A stretch of DNA of 11,296 nucleotides from Spirochaetia bacterium. Its GTDB lineage: Bacteria > Spirochaetota > Spirochaetia > Treponematales > Breznakiellaceae. Position numbers and translations under genes: made by a program. This document shows positions 1 to 6,436 of the stretch, piece after piece. The notes beneath the pieces are model-generated. The model was given only the letters and a program-made list of their open reading frames with translations. It was not told the origin of the DNA and made no database searches. Every line of letters begins with the position of its first letter. Positions within the stretch are counted from its first letter, which is position 1. The DNA lies in the NCBI GenBank assembly GCA_025997755.1, contig BNVA01000047.1, positions 1-11,296 on the forward strand. The letters are read 5' to 3'.

Positions 1-118
1 AGTACGCTGTGTCGGTTGCTGTGGTTTGGCTCCTGTTATGACCGTAGGTGCAGAAACTTACGGAAAAATGACAAAGGATCAGCTCACCGGTATTTTTGAC
101 AAATACCGCAAGGGATAA
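1..118 (+). CDS. hydC: NADH-linked [FeFe] hydrogenase, NuoE-like 2Fe-2S subunit (C-terminal fragment)
   Basis: Reading from base 2, the frame gives 38 residues and stops at TAA 116-118; the rest lies off the left edge. The fragment opens with RCVGCCGLAPVM, the hallmark of the last two cysteine ligands (C-x3-C) of the thioredoxin-fold 2Fe-2S domain in NuoE, HndA and HydC proteins, with an additional cysteine inside the motif. It ends with the short helix usual for the family (KMTKDQLTGIFDKYRKG). In the HydABC family this small subunit is part of the electron-transfer assembly around HydB. It lies only 12 bases before the NuoF-like gene, which matches the known hydC-hydB-hydA order. The fragment is short, but motif and context agree. 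Confidence 0.88.
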   Translation, partial: VRCVGCCGLAPVMTVGAETYGKMTKDQLTGIFDKYRKG

Positions 119-119
119 A

Positions 120-125
120 AAGGAG
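120..125 (+). promoter_or_regulatory. Ribosome binding site of hydB
   Basis: AAGGAG lies just after the hydC stop codon and 5 bases before the ATG at 131. It is a strong Shine-Dalgarno match and supports that start. Confidence 0.8.
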
Positions 126-130
126 TATAT

Positions 131-2026
131 ATGTCAAAATTCACGAAGGATTCCCTCAATAAGCACAGGGAAGACCTAAAAAAGAATTGGAGAAAAACCC
201 CTTATACAGTGCTTGTTTGCGGTGGTACTGCCTGTCAGTCCAACAAAGGTGAAGAGATCTATCAAGATTTGATTTCCGAAGCAAAAAAACAGGGTGTTTC
301 CGACCAAGTTAAAATTGTAAAAACCGGATGTTTCGGCTTCTGCGAGAAGGGACCCATCGTAAAAGTAATCAAGGGACAGCATGTTTCTTTCTATGTCGAG
401 GTTAAACCGGAAGACACGGCGGAGATCATCTCCAGTCAGGTAAAGGGCGGCAAGGAAGTTGAACGCCTCTTGTACAAAGACCCATCGGGCAAATCCCAAA
501 AAGCGGGCGCCGGCGAAGGTAATATCGGTTTCTATCAGAAACAAATCCGCGTTGTACTTCGTAACTGCGGCGCAATCAACCCCGAAGACATTGATGAGTA
601 CATCGCCAACGACGGCTATGTAGCGCTCGAAAAATCACTATTCCAATGGAAATGTGAAGACATCATAAATGAGCTTAAAACCTCCGGTTTACGCGGAAGG
701 GGCGGCGCCGGCTTCCCGACATGGATGAAGTGGGACACCACAAGCAAGGTAAAGAGCGAAATCAAATATGTGGTCTGTAACGCCGACGAAGGCGACCCGG
801 GCGCATACATGGATCGTTCCACCATTGAAGGCGACCCCCACTCCGTTATCGAAGCTATGATAATCTGCGGCAAAGCAATAGGCGGAAATCAGGGTTATGT
901 TTATATACGCGCCGAGTATCCGCTTGCGGTACACCGCTTGGAAATAGCGTTAAAACAAGCCAAAGAAAACGGGCTTTTGGGCAAAGACATTTTGGGTTCA
1001 GGTTTTGATTTTGACATCGAAATCCGCTTGGGCGCGGGCGCGTTTGTCTGCGGCGAAGAAACAGCACTATTGCGCTCCCTCGAAGGTCAGCGCGGTATGC
1101 CGACACCAAAGCCGCCGTTCCCCGCTATCGCAGGTCTGTGGGCAAAACCGACTTGTATCAACAATGTCGAGACACTCGCCAACATTCCGGCAATCCTTGT
1201 ACAAGGCGGCGCGTGGTTTGCGTCGATGGGTACGCCCGATTCTAAAGGCACCAAAGTATTTGCTCTTACCGGTAAAGTTGAAAACTCAGGTCTTATCGAA
1301 GTTCCGATGGGTACCACACTCCGCGAAATCATCTTTGAAATCGGCGGCGGTATCAAGAACGGTAAAAAATTCAAAGGCGTTCAGACAGGCGGTCCGTCCG
1401 GCGGAATCCTTACCGAGAAAGACCTAGATACACCGATTGACTACGCGGGACTCGCAAAAATGGGTTCTATGATGGGTTCAGGCGGTATGATCGTTATGGA
1501 CGAAGACGACTGTATGGTTGACGTAGCGCGCTTCTACATGGACTTCTGCGTTGACGAAAGCTGCGGAAAGTGTTCACCCTGCCGTATCGGCACCTCCCAA
1601 ATCCTCGCGATCCTCAACAAAATAGCAGAAGGCAAAGGCGACGAAGCCGACCTTATCAAACTGGAAACCATCGGCAAGGCTATGCAGAAAGCATCGTTGT
1701 GCGCATTAGGACAAACCGCGCCTAACCCGACACTTTCCTCTATCAAGAGCTTCCGCGACGAGTACATGGAGCATATCCGCGACAAAAAATGCCGCGCGAG
1801 CAAGTGTAAGAAACTCGCTATCTTTGAAATTCTCGAAGAACCGTGTATCGGCTGCGGCAAATGCTCCAAAGCTTGTCCCGCTGATGCTATTACACCCAAA
1901 GAGGACTGGACGGCTCCGGCAGACGGCAAGAAGAAAAAGCCGCCTATGGTTATCGATCAGTCCAAGTGTATCAAGTGCGGCGAGTGCTTCAGCAATTGTA
2001 AGTTTGAAGCCGTGGTCAAAAAATAA
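131..2026 (+). CDS. hydB: NADH-dependent [FeFe] hydrogenase, NuoF-like flavoprotein subunit (HydB/HndC type)
   Basis: The soluble NAD(H)- and FMN-binding subunit of a HydABC-type hydrogenase, which passes electrons between NAD(H) and the catalytic subunit. The 631 residues hold, in order: a thioredoxin-like 2Fe-2S domain with ligands Cys30, Cys35, Cys67 and Cys71 (C-x4-C ... C-x3-C), a domain that is a separate protein, HndB, in some operons; the NuoF core with the glycine-rich NADH site GLRGRGGAGFP (187-196), the FMN-site segment CNADEGDPGAY (216-226) and GAGAFVCGEETAL (301-313); a 4Fe-4S site C478-x2-C481-x2-C484 plus Cys524; and a C-terminal ferredoxin domain with two C-x2-C-x2-C-x3-C motifs (572-582 and 613-623). 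Length and order fit HydB of bifurcating enzymes. Cys461, His548, Cys554 and Cys559 may form the zinc site described in HydB structures; this is inferred from position. The ATG at 131 has a strong ribosome binding site, and the gene is followed after 11 bases by hydA. Confidence 0.95.
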   Translation: MSKFTKDSLNKHREDLKKNWRKTPYTVLVCGGTACQSNKGEEIYQDLISEAKKQGVSDQVKIVKTGCFGFCEKGPIVKVIKGQHVSFYVEVKPEDTAEIISSQVKGGKEVERLLYKDPSGKSQKAGAGEGNIGFYQKQIRVVLRNCGAINPEDIDEYIANDGYVALEKSLFQWKCEDIINELKTSGLRGRGGAGFPTWMKWDTTSKVKSEIKYVVCNADEGDPGAYMDRSTIEGDPHSVIEAMIICGKAIGGNQGYVYIRAEYPLAVHRLEIALKQAKENGLLGKDILGSGFDFDIEIRLGAGAFVCGEETALLRSLEGQRGMPTPKPPFPAIAGLWAKPTCINNVETLANIPAILVQGGAWFASMGTPDSKGTKVFALTGKVENSGLIEVPMGTTLREIIFEIGGGIKNGKKFKGVQTGGPSGGILTEKDLDTPIDYAGLAKMGSMMGSGGMIVMDEDDCMVDVARFYMDFCVDESCGKCSPCRIGTSQILAILNKIAEGKGDEADLIKLETIGKAMQKASLCALGQTAPNPTLSSIKSFRDEYMEHIRDKKCRASKCKKLAIFEILEEPCIGCGKCSKACPADAITPKEDWTAPADGKKKKPPMVIDQSKCIKCGECFSNCKFEAVVKK

Positions 2027-2030
2027 GGAG
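2025..2030 (+). promoter_or_regulatory. Ribosome binding site deciding the hydA start
   Basis: AAGGAG overlaps the hydB stop codon (TAA 2024-2026) and stands 7 bases before ATG 2038. A TTG at 2032 is in frame but only one base from the motif, too close for use, so the ATG at 2038 is preferred. Confidence 0.8.
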
Positions 2031-2037
2031 ATTGAAT

Positions 2038-3792
2038 ATGGTAGACATAAAAATTAACGGTACCCCCATTCAAGTTGAAGAAGGGACGACCATTGTAAAC
2101 GCGGCAAAGAAGGTCAATATCAAAATACCGACACTTTGCTACAACCCCGATCTGCCGCCATGGGCGTCCTGCGGACTTTGTATCGTTAGGACAATGGGTC
2201 CCGGCTCGCCCCGTATGGCGCGCGCTTGTACCACTGCGGTAGCGCCCGGCATGGACATAATTACCCATGATGCGGAGTTGATCGCCGTCCGTAAGTCGGT
2301 TTTGGAGTTGATTCTTTCCAATCACCCCGCCGATTGTTTGCAGTGCCCGCGTAACGGCTCCTGCGAACTCCAGACTCTTGCCGCCGAATTCGGTATACGT
2401 GAACACCCGTTCGCCAAGATTCCCAACAAACTCAAGATTGACGACTCTAGTCCGTCAATCATCATTGACCCGTCAAAGTGCATACGCTGCGGACGCTGCG
2501 TCAAAGTGTGCCAGCAGGTGCAGAATGTATGGGCAATCGAATTCTTGGGACGCGGTATCAATAGCCGCATAGCGAGCGCGGCAGACGTTCCGTTAGGCGA
2601 AAGCCCCTGTATCAAATGCGGTCAATGCGCGGCTCACTGCCCCGTAGGCGCTATATACGAGCGGGACGAAACCAGCCAGGTTTGGGATGCCCTTAACAAT
2701 CCTGAACTTACCTGCGCGGTGCAATTTGCACCGGCTGTCCGTGTAGCTTTGGCTGAAGAATTCGGGCTTGAACCCGGCAAGATTTTTACAAAGAAAATCT
2801 ACGCCGCTTTACGCAAACTCGGCTTTAATGCTATTTTTGATACAAACTTCTCCGCCGACCTTACCATCATGGAAGAAGGCAGCGAGCTTGTAAAACGCCT
2901 TACCGAAAAATCAAAAGACATTCCTCTTATAACATCTTGCTGCCCTGCATGGGTAGATTACATGGAGAAATACTATTCGGACTTTATCCCGAACTTCTCC
3001 ACAGCAAAATCCCCGCAGCAGATGTTGGGAGCCATGATAAAAGGTTACTGGGCACAGAAAGCCGGTAAGGACCCCGACAAAGTTTACTCGGTTTCGATAA
3101 TGCCCTGCACAGCGAAGAAATGGGAAGCGCACCGCGACGACCACATGAAGAGCGCCGGACACGGCTGGGATGTTGACATAGCTATCACAACTCGTGAGCT
3201 TGCCCGCATGATAAAACAAGCCGGTATAAACATTACGCAGCTTCCTGACGAAGAAGCGGACAGCCCGCTTGGACCCTACACCGGAGCAGGTACCCTGTTC
3301 GGAGCAACAGGCGGCGTTATGGAAGCGGCTGTACGCAGCGCATACTTCCTTGTTACCAAAAAAGAGCTTGGCGATGTAAACTTTAAACCTGTCCGTGGTC
3401 TTGAAGGCATAAAAGAAGCCGAAGTCGATCTTGCCGGTACAAAGATAAAACTCTGCGTCGCTCACCAGATGGGTAACATTGAGGCGGTACTCAACAAGAT
3501 TCGTGAATGCCGCAAGGAAGGCAAACCTTCTCCGTGGCAGTTTATCGAAGTAATGGCTTGCCGCGGCGGTTGTGTCGCAGGCGGCGGACAGCCCTACGGA
3601 GCTACCGACGAAATACGCAAAACCCGCGCCGCCGGTCTCTACAAGGACGACGAACAGTCCAAGATCCGCTGCTCTCACCAAAACCCGCTTATCACGCAGG
3701 TTTACAGCGAGTTCTTAAAATCCCCGGGAAGTGAAATAGCTCACAAGCTGCTCCACACCCACTACCACGAGCTTCCGTTATATTCAAAATAA
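2038..3792 (+). CDS. hydA: [FeFe] hydrogenase catalytic subunit (HydA/HndD type)
   Basis: Catalyses reversible 2H+ + 2e- = H2 at an H-cluster. Counting from the ATG at 2038 (584 residues): a plant-ferredoxin-like 2Fe-2S domain (Cys34, 45, 48, 64), the His-Cys3 4Fe-4S site (His96, Cys100, 103, 109), a two-cluster ferredoxin domain (Cys148, 151, 154, 158 and Cys191, 194, 197, 201), then the H-cluster domain. All three signature loops are present: L1 TSCCPAW (299-305), L2 MPCTAKKWE (355-363) and L3 EVMACRGGCVAGGGQP (504-519). The expected cluster ligands are Cys302, 357, 508 and 512, and the proton-relay cysteine is Cys301. L3 has Arg where many enzymes have Pro (MACPGGC). The small C-terminal domain is present, but the extra C-terminal 2Fe-2S domain of Thermotoga HydA is not. 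There is no signal peptide, so it is cytoplasmic. With the NuoF- and NuoE-like partners it fits the trimeric NAD-linked class; bifurcation is inferred and not visible in sequence alone. Confidence 0.96.
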   Translation: MVDIKINGTPIQVEEGTTIVNAAKKVNIKIPTLCYNPDLPPWASCGLCIVRTMGPGSPRMARACTTAVAPGMDIITHDAELIAVRKSVLELILSNHPADCLQCPRNGSCELQTLAAEFGIREHPFAKIPNKLKIDDSSPSIIIDPSKCIRCGRCVKVCQQVQNVWAIEFLGRGINSRIASAADVPLGESPCIKCGQCAAHCPVGAIYERDETSQVWDALNNPELTCAVQFAPAVRVALAEEFGLEPGKIFTKKIYAALRKLGFNAIFDTNFSADLTIMEEGSELVKRLTEKSKDIPLITSCCPAWVDYMEKYYSDFIPNFSTAKSPQQMLGAMIKGYWAQKAGKDPDKVYSVSIMPCTAKKWEAHRDDHMKSAGHGWDVDIAITTRELARMIKQAGINITQLPDEEADSPLGPYTGAGTLFGATGGVMEAAVRSAYFLVTKKELGDVNFKPVRGLEGIKEAEVDLAGTKIKLCVAHQMGNIEAVLNKIRECRKEGKPSPWQFIEVMACRGGCVAGGGQPYGATDEIRKTRAAGLYKDDEQSKIRCSHQNPLITQVYSEFLKSPGSEIAHKLLHTHYHELPLYSK

Positions 3793-3880
3793 CCGGCTCT
3801 TAGTTTAGTCAGATAGCCTGATCGCATAACAAGCGGTCAGGCTTTTTTTTCGTGCGGGGACTTAGAGACTGGCGGCGGGT
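3793..3880. other. Convergent intergenic region
   Basis: An 88-base gap between the stop of hydA (plus strand) and the stop of the TolB-like gene (minus strand). It holds the hydA terminator. I see no promoter, small reading frame or second terminator for the opposing transcript. Confidence 0.7.
3815..3850 (+). terminator. Rho-independent terminator of the hyd operon
   Basis: An 11-base-pair stem (3815-3825 with 3833-3843, one G-T type mismatch) with a 7-base loop is followed by a run of eight T (3843-3850). It lies 22 bases past the hydA stop codon. On the opposite strand the hairpin is not followed by a T run, so it should mainly stop hyd transcription. Confidence 0.88.
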
Positions 3881-4861
3881 TTATTTTTTTGATAGCCGCT
3901 TTTTTGCACGCTCTTTTTCTGATACCTTCTCCCCGCTCAGTTCCCGTGCGAGAAACTCCATAGCGATTATACCATCGTTCATATTGGCATACTGTTCGCT
4001 TCCTGCTTTGATTTGGATATTTTCCTCAAGTTTTATGATAGATGCATTAAAACGGGTAGTTGAGCCTATCTTTCGGGAAATAACAGAAAGCACATAGTCC
4101 GGATTCACCGCCTTCCCTGCTTTAACCGCCTCGTTGGCACGTGTAACCCCGCCCTTTAATTGGGTTTCGTATTCGCGTTGCACTTGTTCAATGGTCTGCG
4201 TCCTGGGGTAAACCGCATACGCACCACCACGCAACAGGTAGATCGCCAAAAGCTGCGCCAGGGCATCCCCTTCATGCTTGTTTGCACCATTAGGAAAATC
4301 AACCGGAAGTAGCGCAAGCTTGTCTAAGTCATCACTCATTTTTCGCACCATATCTACAAGTTTACCCGCCATGGTGTTCAGAATAGCCTCGTTTTTATTG
4401 AGTGCATCTAATGTGTCGTACAATAGGAAGTCGCCCGCCACCTGCCGGATAACATCTATTTTTATAATGGAGACTATAAGAAGATTCTGTTTGCCCAAAG
4501 ATGTGATACTCCCGGACATCACGTAGTTCGCGCCGAACTGATTTCCCAGTTTTGCTATTGTGTCTGCGTTGGTCATGCCGGATAAAGCCTGAAAAGATTG
4601 TTCCTGTCCAACCGCTTTGGTTATACTCGTGCGGGGTATCACCCCAAAACTTTTCATCATCTCCCGTGTATAAGAAAACAGTTCTGCGATACCCTCTTGT
4701 TCATCCGGACTTCCACCTGAAAACGGCAGTATGGCTATTGTCCCCAGACGTCCTCCATTCTGGGCGTAAGTTCCCGTTGAAAATGCCATGAGCAATAGTC
4801 CCATAAATACTGCCCGTAATAATACAAGTGCTCGTCTTGTAAAGACTTTTTTATTTTCCAT
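3881..4861 (-). CDS. Exported protein with two tandem TolB-N/CsgG-like modules
   Basis: A protein of 326 residues with a signal peptide: positive N-region (KK, RR within the first 10), hydrophobic stretch about 11-27, and a likely cut after TYA33. No lipobox cysteine is visible, so it is probably free in the periplasm. The mature part looks like two copies of one fold. The first (about 40-170) runs from GTIAILPFSGG through IPRTSITKAV to GANYVMSGSITSLGKQNLLIVSIIKID. The second (about 180-308) runs from KLALLPVDF through VYPRTQTIEQV to NPDYVLSVISRK ... FNASIIKLEENIQ. The pattern 'beta-strand LPF, helix, strand, YV(M/L)SGSI, long strand' is that of TolB N-terminal, CsgG and LpoB-like domains, which act in envelope assembly. 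The last part (270-322) closely matches the barrel protein encoded just upstream. The start ATG overlaps the upstream stop by one base and has AGGAG six bases before it. The exact function is unknown. Confidence 0.82.
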   Translation of the reverse strand: MENKKVFTRRALVLLRAVFMGLLLMAFSTGTYAQNGGRLGTIAILPFSGGSPDEQEGIAELFSYTREMMKSFGVIPRTSITKAVGQEQSFQALSGMTNADTIAKLGNQFGANYVMSGSITSLGKQNLLIVSIIKIDVIRQVAGDFLLYDTLDALNKNEAILNTMAGKLVDMVRKMSDDLDKLALLPVDFPNGANKHEGDALAQLLAIYLLRGGAYAVYPRTQTIEQVQREYETQLKGGVTRANEAVKAGKAVNPDYVLSVISRKIGSTTRFNASIIKLEENIQIKAGSEQYANMNDGIIAMEFLARELSGEKVSEKERAKKRLSKK

Positions 4862-5703
4862 CAGTTACTCCTGCGGAAGGGCAGATAAAAGCCTAGAGCA
4901 AAGGTCAATATATTGCTACCCTGTTTGTAGTCATATTTTGCGTCGTCAACGGTAAAAGTACCGTTACTTAGGTAGCCATTCCACTGGTACCCTATGGAAA
5001 GATTAACTATCCCCAAAAAAGCTCCTAATTCACCTCCGGCAATAAAATTCATTATGGCAGGATCAACCGACTTGGCGTCCGATGTTGTTGTGGAAACGTT
5101 CATACCTACCCCGGCATACCCTGATAACTGAATACCGACCACATGTGAACTCGGTGGTCGGAAATTGACACGGGCAATAATCGGTATCTGTACGGAATTC
5201 AGTTCCACATATTGTTTTGTTCCATCTGGCGGCGTATAAGATGCAAAATACTTGAACCCGCTTATTCCGGTTTGGATGCCGAAGTAATGGCTCATGCGCA
5301 GTTCGATGTGTCCGCCTCCTGCAACGCCTCCATTATTTGAGGTTGTTTCCTTGCCGGTATCTTTATCTATATAGGTGCTTTTGGGACCATCATCAAAGAT
5401 AGGTCCTATCCAACCGCCAAAGGCAATGCCGGAATTCTTTAAAAATTTATCCGTTGCCTCTATCCGCTTTATTGCATTTATTCTGTCGGCTTCCGCCTTC
5501 TCTGAAGCTAGTGTATCTTTATTCATTATGCTCCCCACTATGCTCGAACGTTTGGCACGTTCCGCTTCTGATATTTCCTCACCGCTCAGTTCCCGTGCAA
5601 GAAGTTCCATTGCTAAAATACCATCGCTCATATTAGCATACATCTCGCTTCCCGCAGTTTTTTGTATATTTCCTTCAAGCTCTATTATGGAAGCGTTAAA
5701 ACG
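4861..5703 (-). CDS. Outer-membrane beta-barrel protein with a TolB-like module (5'-truncated by the fold-back)
   Basis: Only the last 280 residues can be trusted; the true 5' part is missing because the sequence folds back at 5701. What remains: residues 1-52, the end of a TolB-like module very similar to residues 270-321 of the downstream protein (FNASII-LE-NIQ ... YANM-DGI-AME-LARELSGE); a charged, probably helical linker (about 53-92) rich in Lys, Glu and Ala; and a barrel (about 93-280) of alternating strands, with GGWIGPIF, HIELRMSHYFGIQTGISGF, VQIPIIARVNF, SGYAGVGMNV, GGELGAFLGIVNLSIGYQW and a final aromatic strand LTFALGFYLPF. This resembles small outer-membrane porin-like beta-barrel domains (OMP_b-brl type). 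The intact protein probably had a signal peptide and one or two TolB-like modules before the barrel, by analogy with its neighbour. Any reading that continues upstream to 5922 is an artefact, since it translates the gene's own antisense. Confidence 0.8.
   Translation of the reverse strand, partial: RFNASIIELEGNIQKTAGSEMYANMSDGILAMELLARELSGEEISEAERAKRSSIVGSIMNKDTLASEKAEADRINAIKRIEATDKFLKNSGIAFGGWIGPIFDDGPKSTYIDKDTGKETTSNNGGVAGGGHIELRMSHYFGIQTGISGFKYFASYTPPDGTKQYVELNSVQIPIIARVNFRPPSSHVVGIQLSGYAGVGMNVSTTTSDAKSVDPAIMNFIAGGELGAFLGIVNLSIGYQWNGYLSNGTFTVDDAKYDYKQGSNILTFALGFYLPFRRSN
4868..4872 (-). promoter_or_regulatory. Ribosome binding site within the end of the barrel gene
   Basis: On the minus strand AGGAG lies inside the last codons of the barrel gene, six bases before the ATG of the TolB-like gene (ATG at 4861-4859). 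The stop TGA and start ATG share one base (TGATG), which suggests translational coupling. Confidence 0.75.
5597..5700. other. Non-repeated 104-base centre (loop) of the fold-back
   Basis: These are the only bases not present in both arms. Read on the minus strand they continue the beta-barrel gene in frame, encoding the end of its TolB-like module (FNASIIELEGNIQ ... MELLA), which closely matches the C-terminal module of the neighbouring protein. On the plus strand the same bases give only a meaningless antisense translation. The loop is flanked by CCCGT/ACGGG inverted pentamers: 5592-5596 reads CCCGT and 5701-5705 reads ACGGG on the plus strand. The paralogous gene has the same pentamer pair with the same 104-base spacing (7241-7245 and 7350-7354) but no fold-back there. 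Confidence 0.93.
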
Positions 5704-6436
5704 GGAACTGAGCGGTGAGGAAATATCAGAAGCGGAACGTGCCAAACGTTCGAGCATAGTGGGGAGCATAATGAATAAAGATACACTAGCTTCAGAGAAG
5801 GCGGAAGCCGACAGAATAAATGCAATAAAGCGGATAGAGGCAACGGATAAATTTTTAAAGAATTCCGGCATTGCCTTTGGCGGTTGGATAGGACCTATCT
5901 TTGATGATGGTCCCAAAAGCACCTATATAGATAAAGATACCGGCAAGGAAACAACCTCAAATAATGGAGGCGTTGCAGGAGGCGGACACATCGAACTGCG
6001 CATGAGCCATTACTTCGGCATCCAAACCGGAATAAGCGGGTTCAAGTATTTTGCATCTTATACGCCGCCAGATGGAACAAAACAATATGTGGAACTGAAT
6101 TCCGTACAGATACCGATTATTGCCCGTGTCAATTTCCGACCACCGAGTTCACATGTGGTCGGTATTCAGTTATCAGGGTATGCCGGGGTAGGTATGAACG
6201 TTTCCACAACAACATCGGACGCCAAGTCGGTTGATCCTGCCATAATGAATTTTATTGCCGGAGGTGAATTAGGAGCTTTTTTGGGGATAGTTAATCTTTC
6301 CATAGGGTACCAGTGGAATGGCTACCTAAGTAACGGTACTTTTACCGTTGACGACGCAAAATATGACTACAAACAGGGTAGCAATATATTGACCTTTGCT
6401 CTAGGCTTTTATCTGCCCTTCCGCAGGAGTAACTGA
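5702..6436 (+). CDS. Mirror copy of the beta-barrel gene (truncated further)
   Basis: The same coding sequence as 5595-4861 on the minus strand, beginning at the codons for RELSGEE and ending with TGA at 6434-6436. It lacks the loop-encoded module end, because here the loop is read in antisense. The longer open frame that starts at 5375 is a chimera: its N-terminal part is the antisense of this gene's own barrel and loop, and has no biological support. It should be treated as a duplicate reading and not a second gene. Confidence 0.75.
   Translation, partial: RELSGEEISEAERAKRSSIVGSIMNKDTLASEKAEADRINAIKRIEATDKFLKNSGIAFGGWIGPIFDDGPKSTYIDKDTGKETTSNNGGVAGGGHIELRMSHYFGIQTGISGFKYFASYTPPDGTKQYVELNSVQIPIIARVNFRPPSSHVVGIQLSGYAGVGMNVSTTTSDAKSVDPAIMNFIAGGELGAFLGIVNLSIGYQWNGYLSNGTFTVDDAKYDYKQGSNILTFALGFYLPFRRSN
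6425..6429 (+). promoter_or_regulatory. Mirror copy of the coupled ribosome binding site
   Basis: AGGAG six bases before the ATG at 6436, inside the end of the barrel frame. It is identical to the site on the left arm. Confidence 0.7.

Larger units (their letters stand above)
1..5596 (+). repeat. Left arm of the window-wide inverted repeat
   Basis: This arm is the reverse complement of 5701-11296. I compared both ends, the two sides of the centre, and the positions and translations of all mirrored reading frames, each of which maps by coordinate x to 11297-x with identical protein. It carries the unique gene content: a hydC tail, hydB, hydA, a terminator, a TolB-like protein and most of a barrel gene. 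I saw no mismatch between arms, although I did not compare every base mechanically. Such identity over 5.6 kb indicates one sequence read twice. Confidence 0.97.

Noticed and set aside
2032..2040. TTG start for hydA at 2032
   Set aside because: Only one base separates it from AAGGAG; the ATG at 2038 has normal spacing and gives the expected N-terminus MVDIKINGT.
1957..2406. 149-residue antisense frame across the hydB/hydA junction (mirror at 8891-9340)
   Set aside because: A shadow of two well-supported genes with no domain pattern of its own.
2911..3681. 256-residue antisense open frame over hydA (mirror at 7616-8386)
   Set aside because: It lies wholly opposite the conserved H-cluster domain, shows no recognisable motif, has no convincing ribosome binding site, and is explained by the codon bias of hydA.
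5597..5700. Invertible switch or small RNA in the centre
   Set aside because: The bases encode a conserved protein module in frame on the minus strand and align with the paralogue, so coding explains them. The flanking inverted pentamers are too short for site-specific inversion.
5592..5705. Hairpin telomere of a linear replicon
   Set aside because: A covalently closed telomere read through would give a palindrome with almost no loop and a break between genes. Here a 104-base non-palindromic loop continues a gene in frame and the break is in the middle of that gene.
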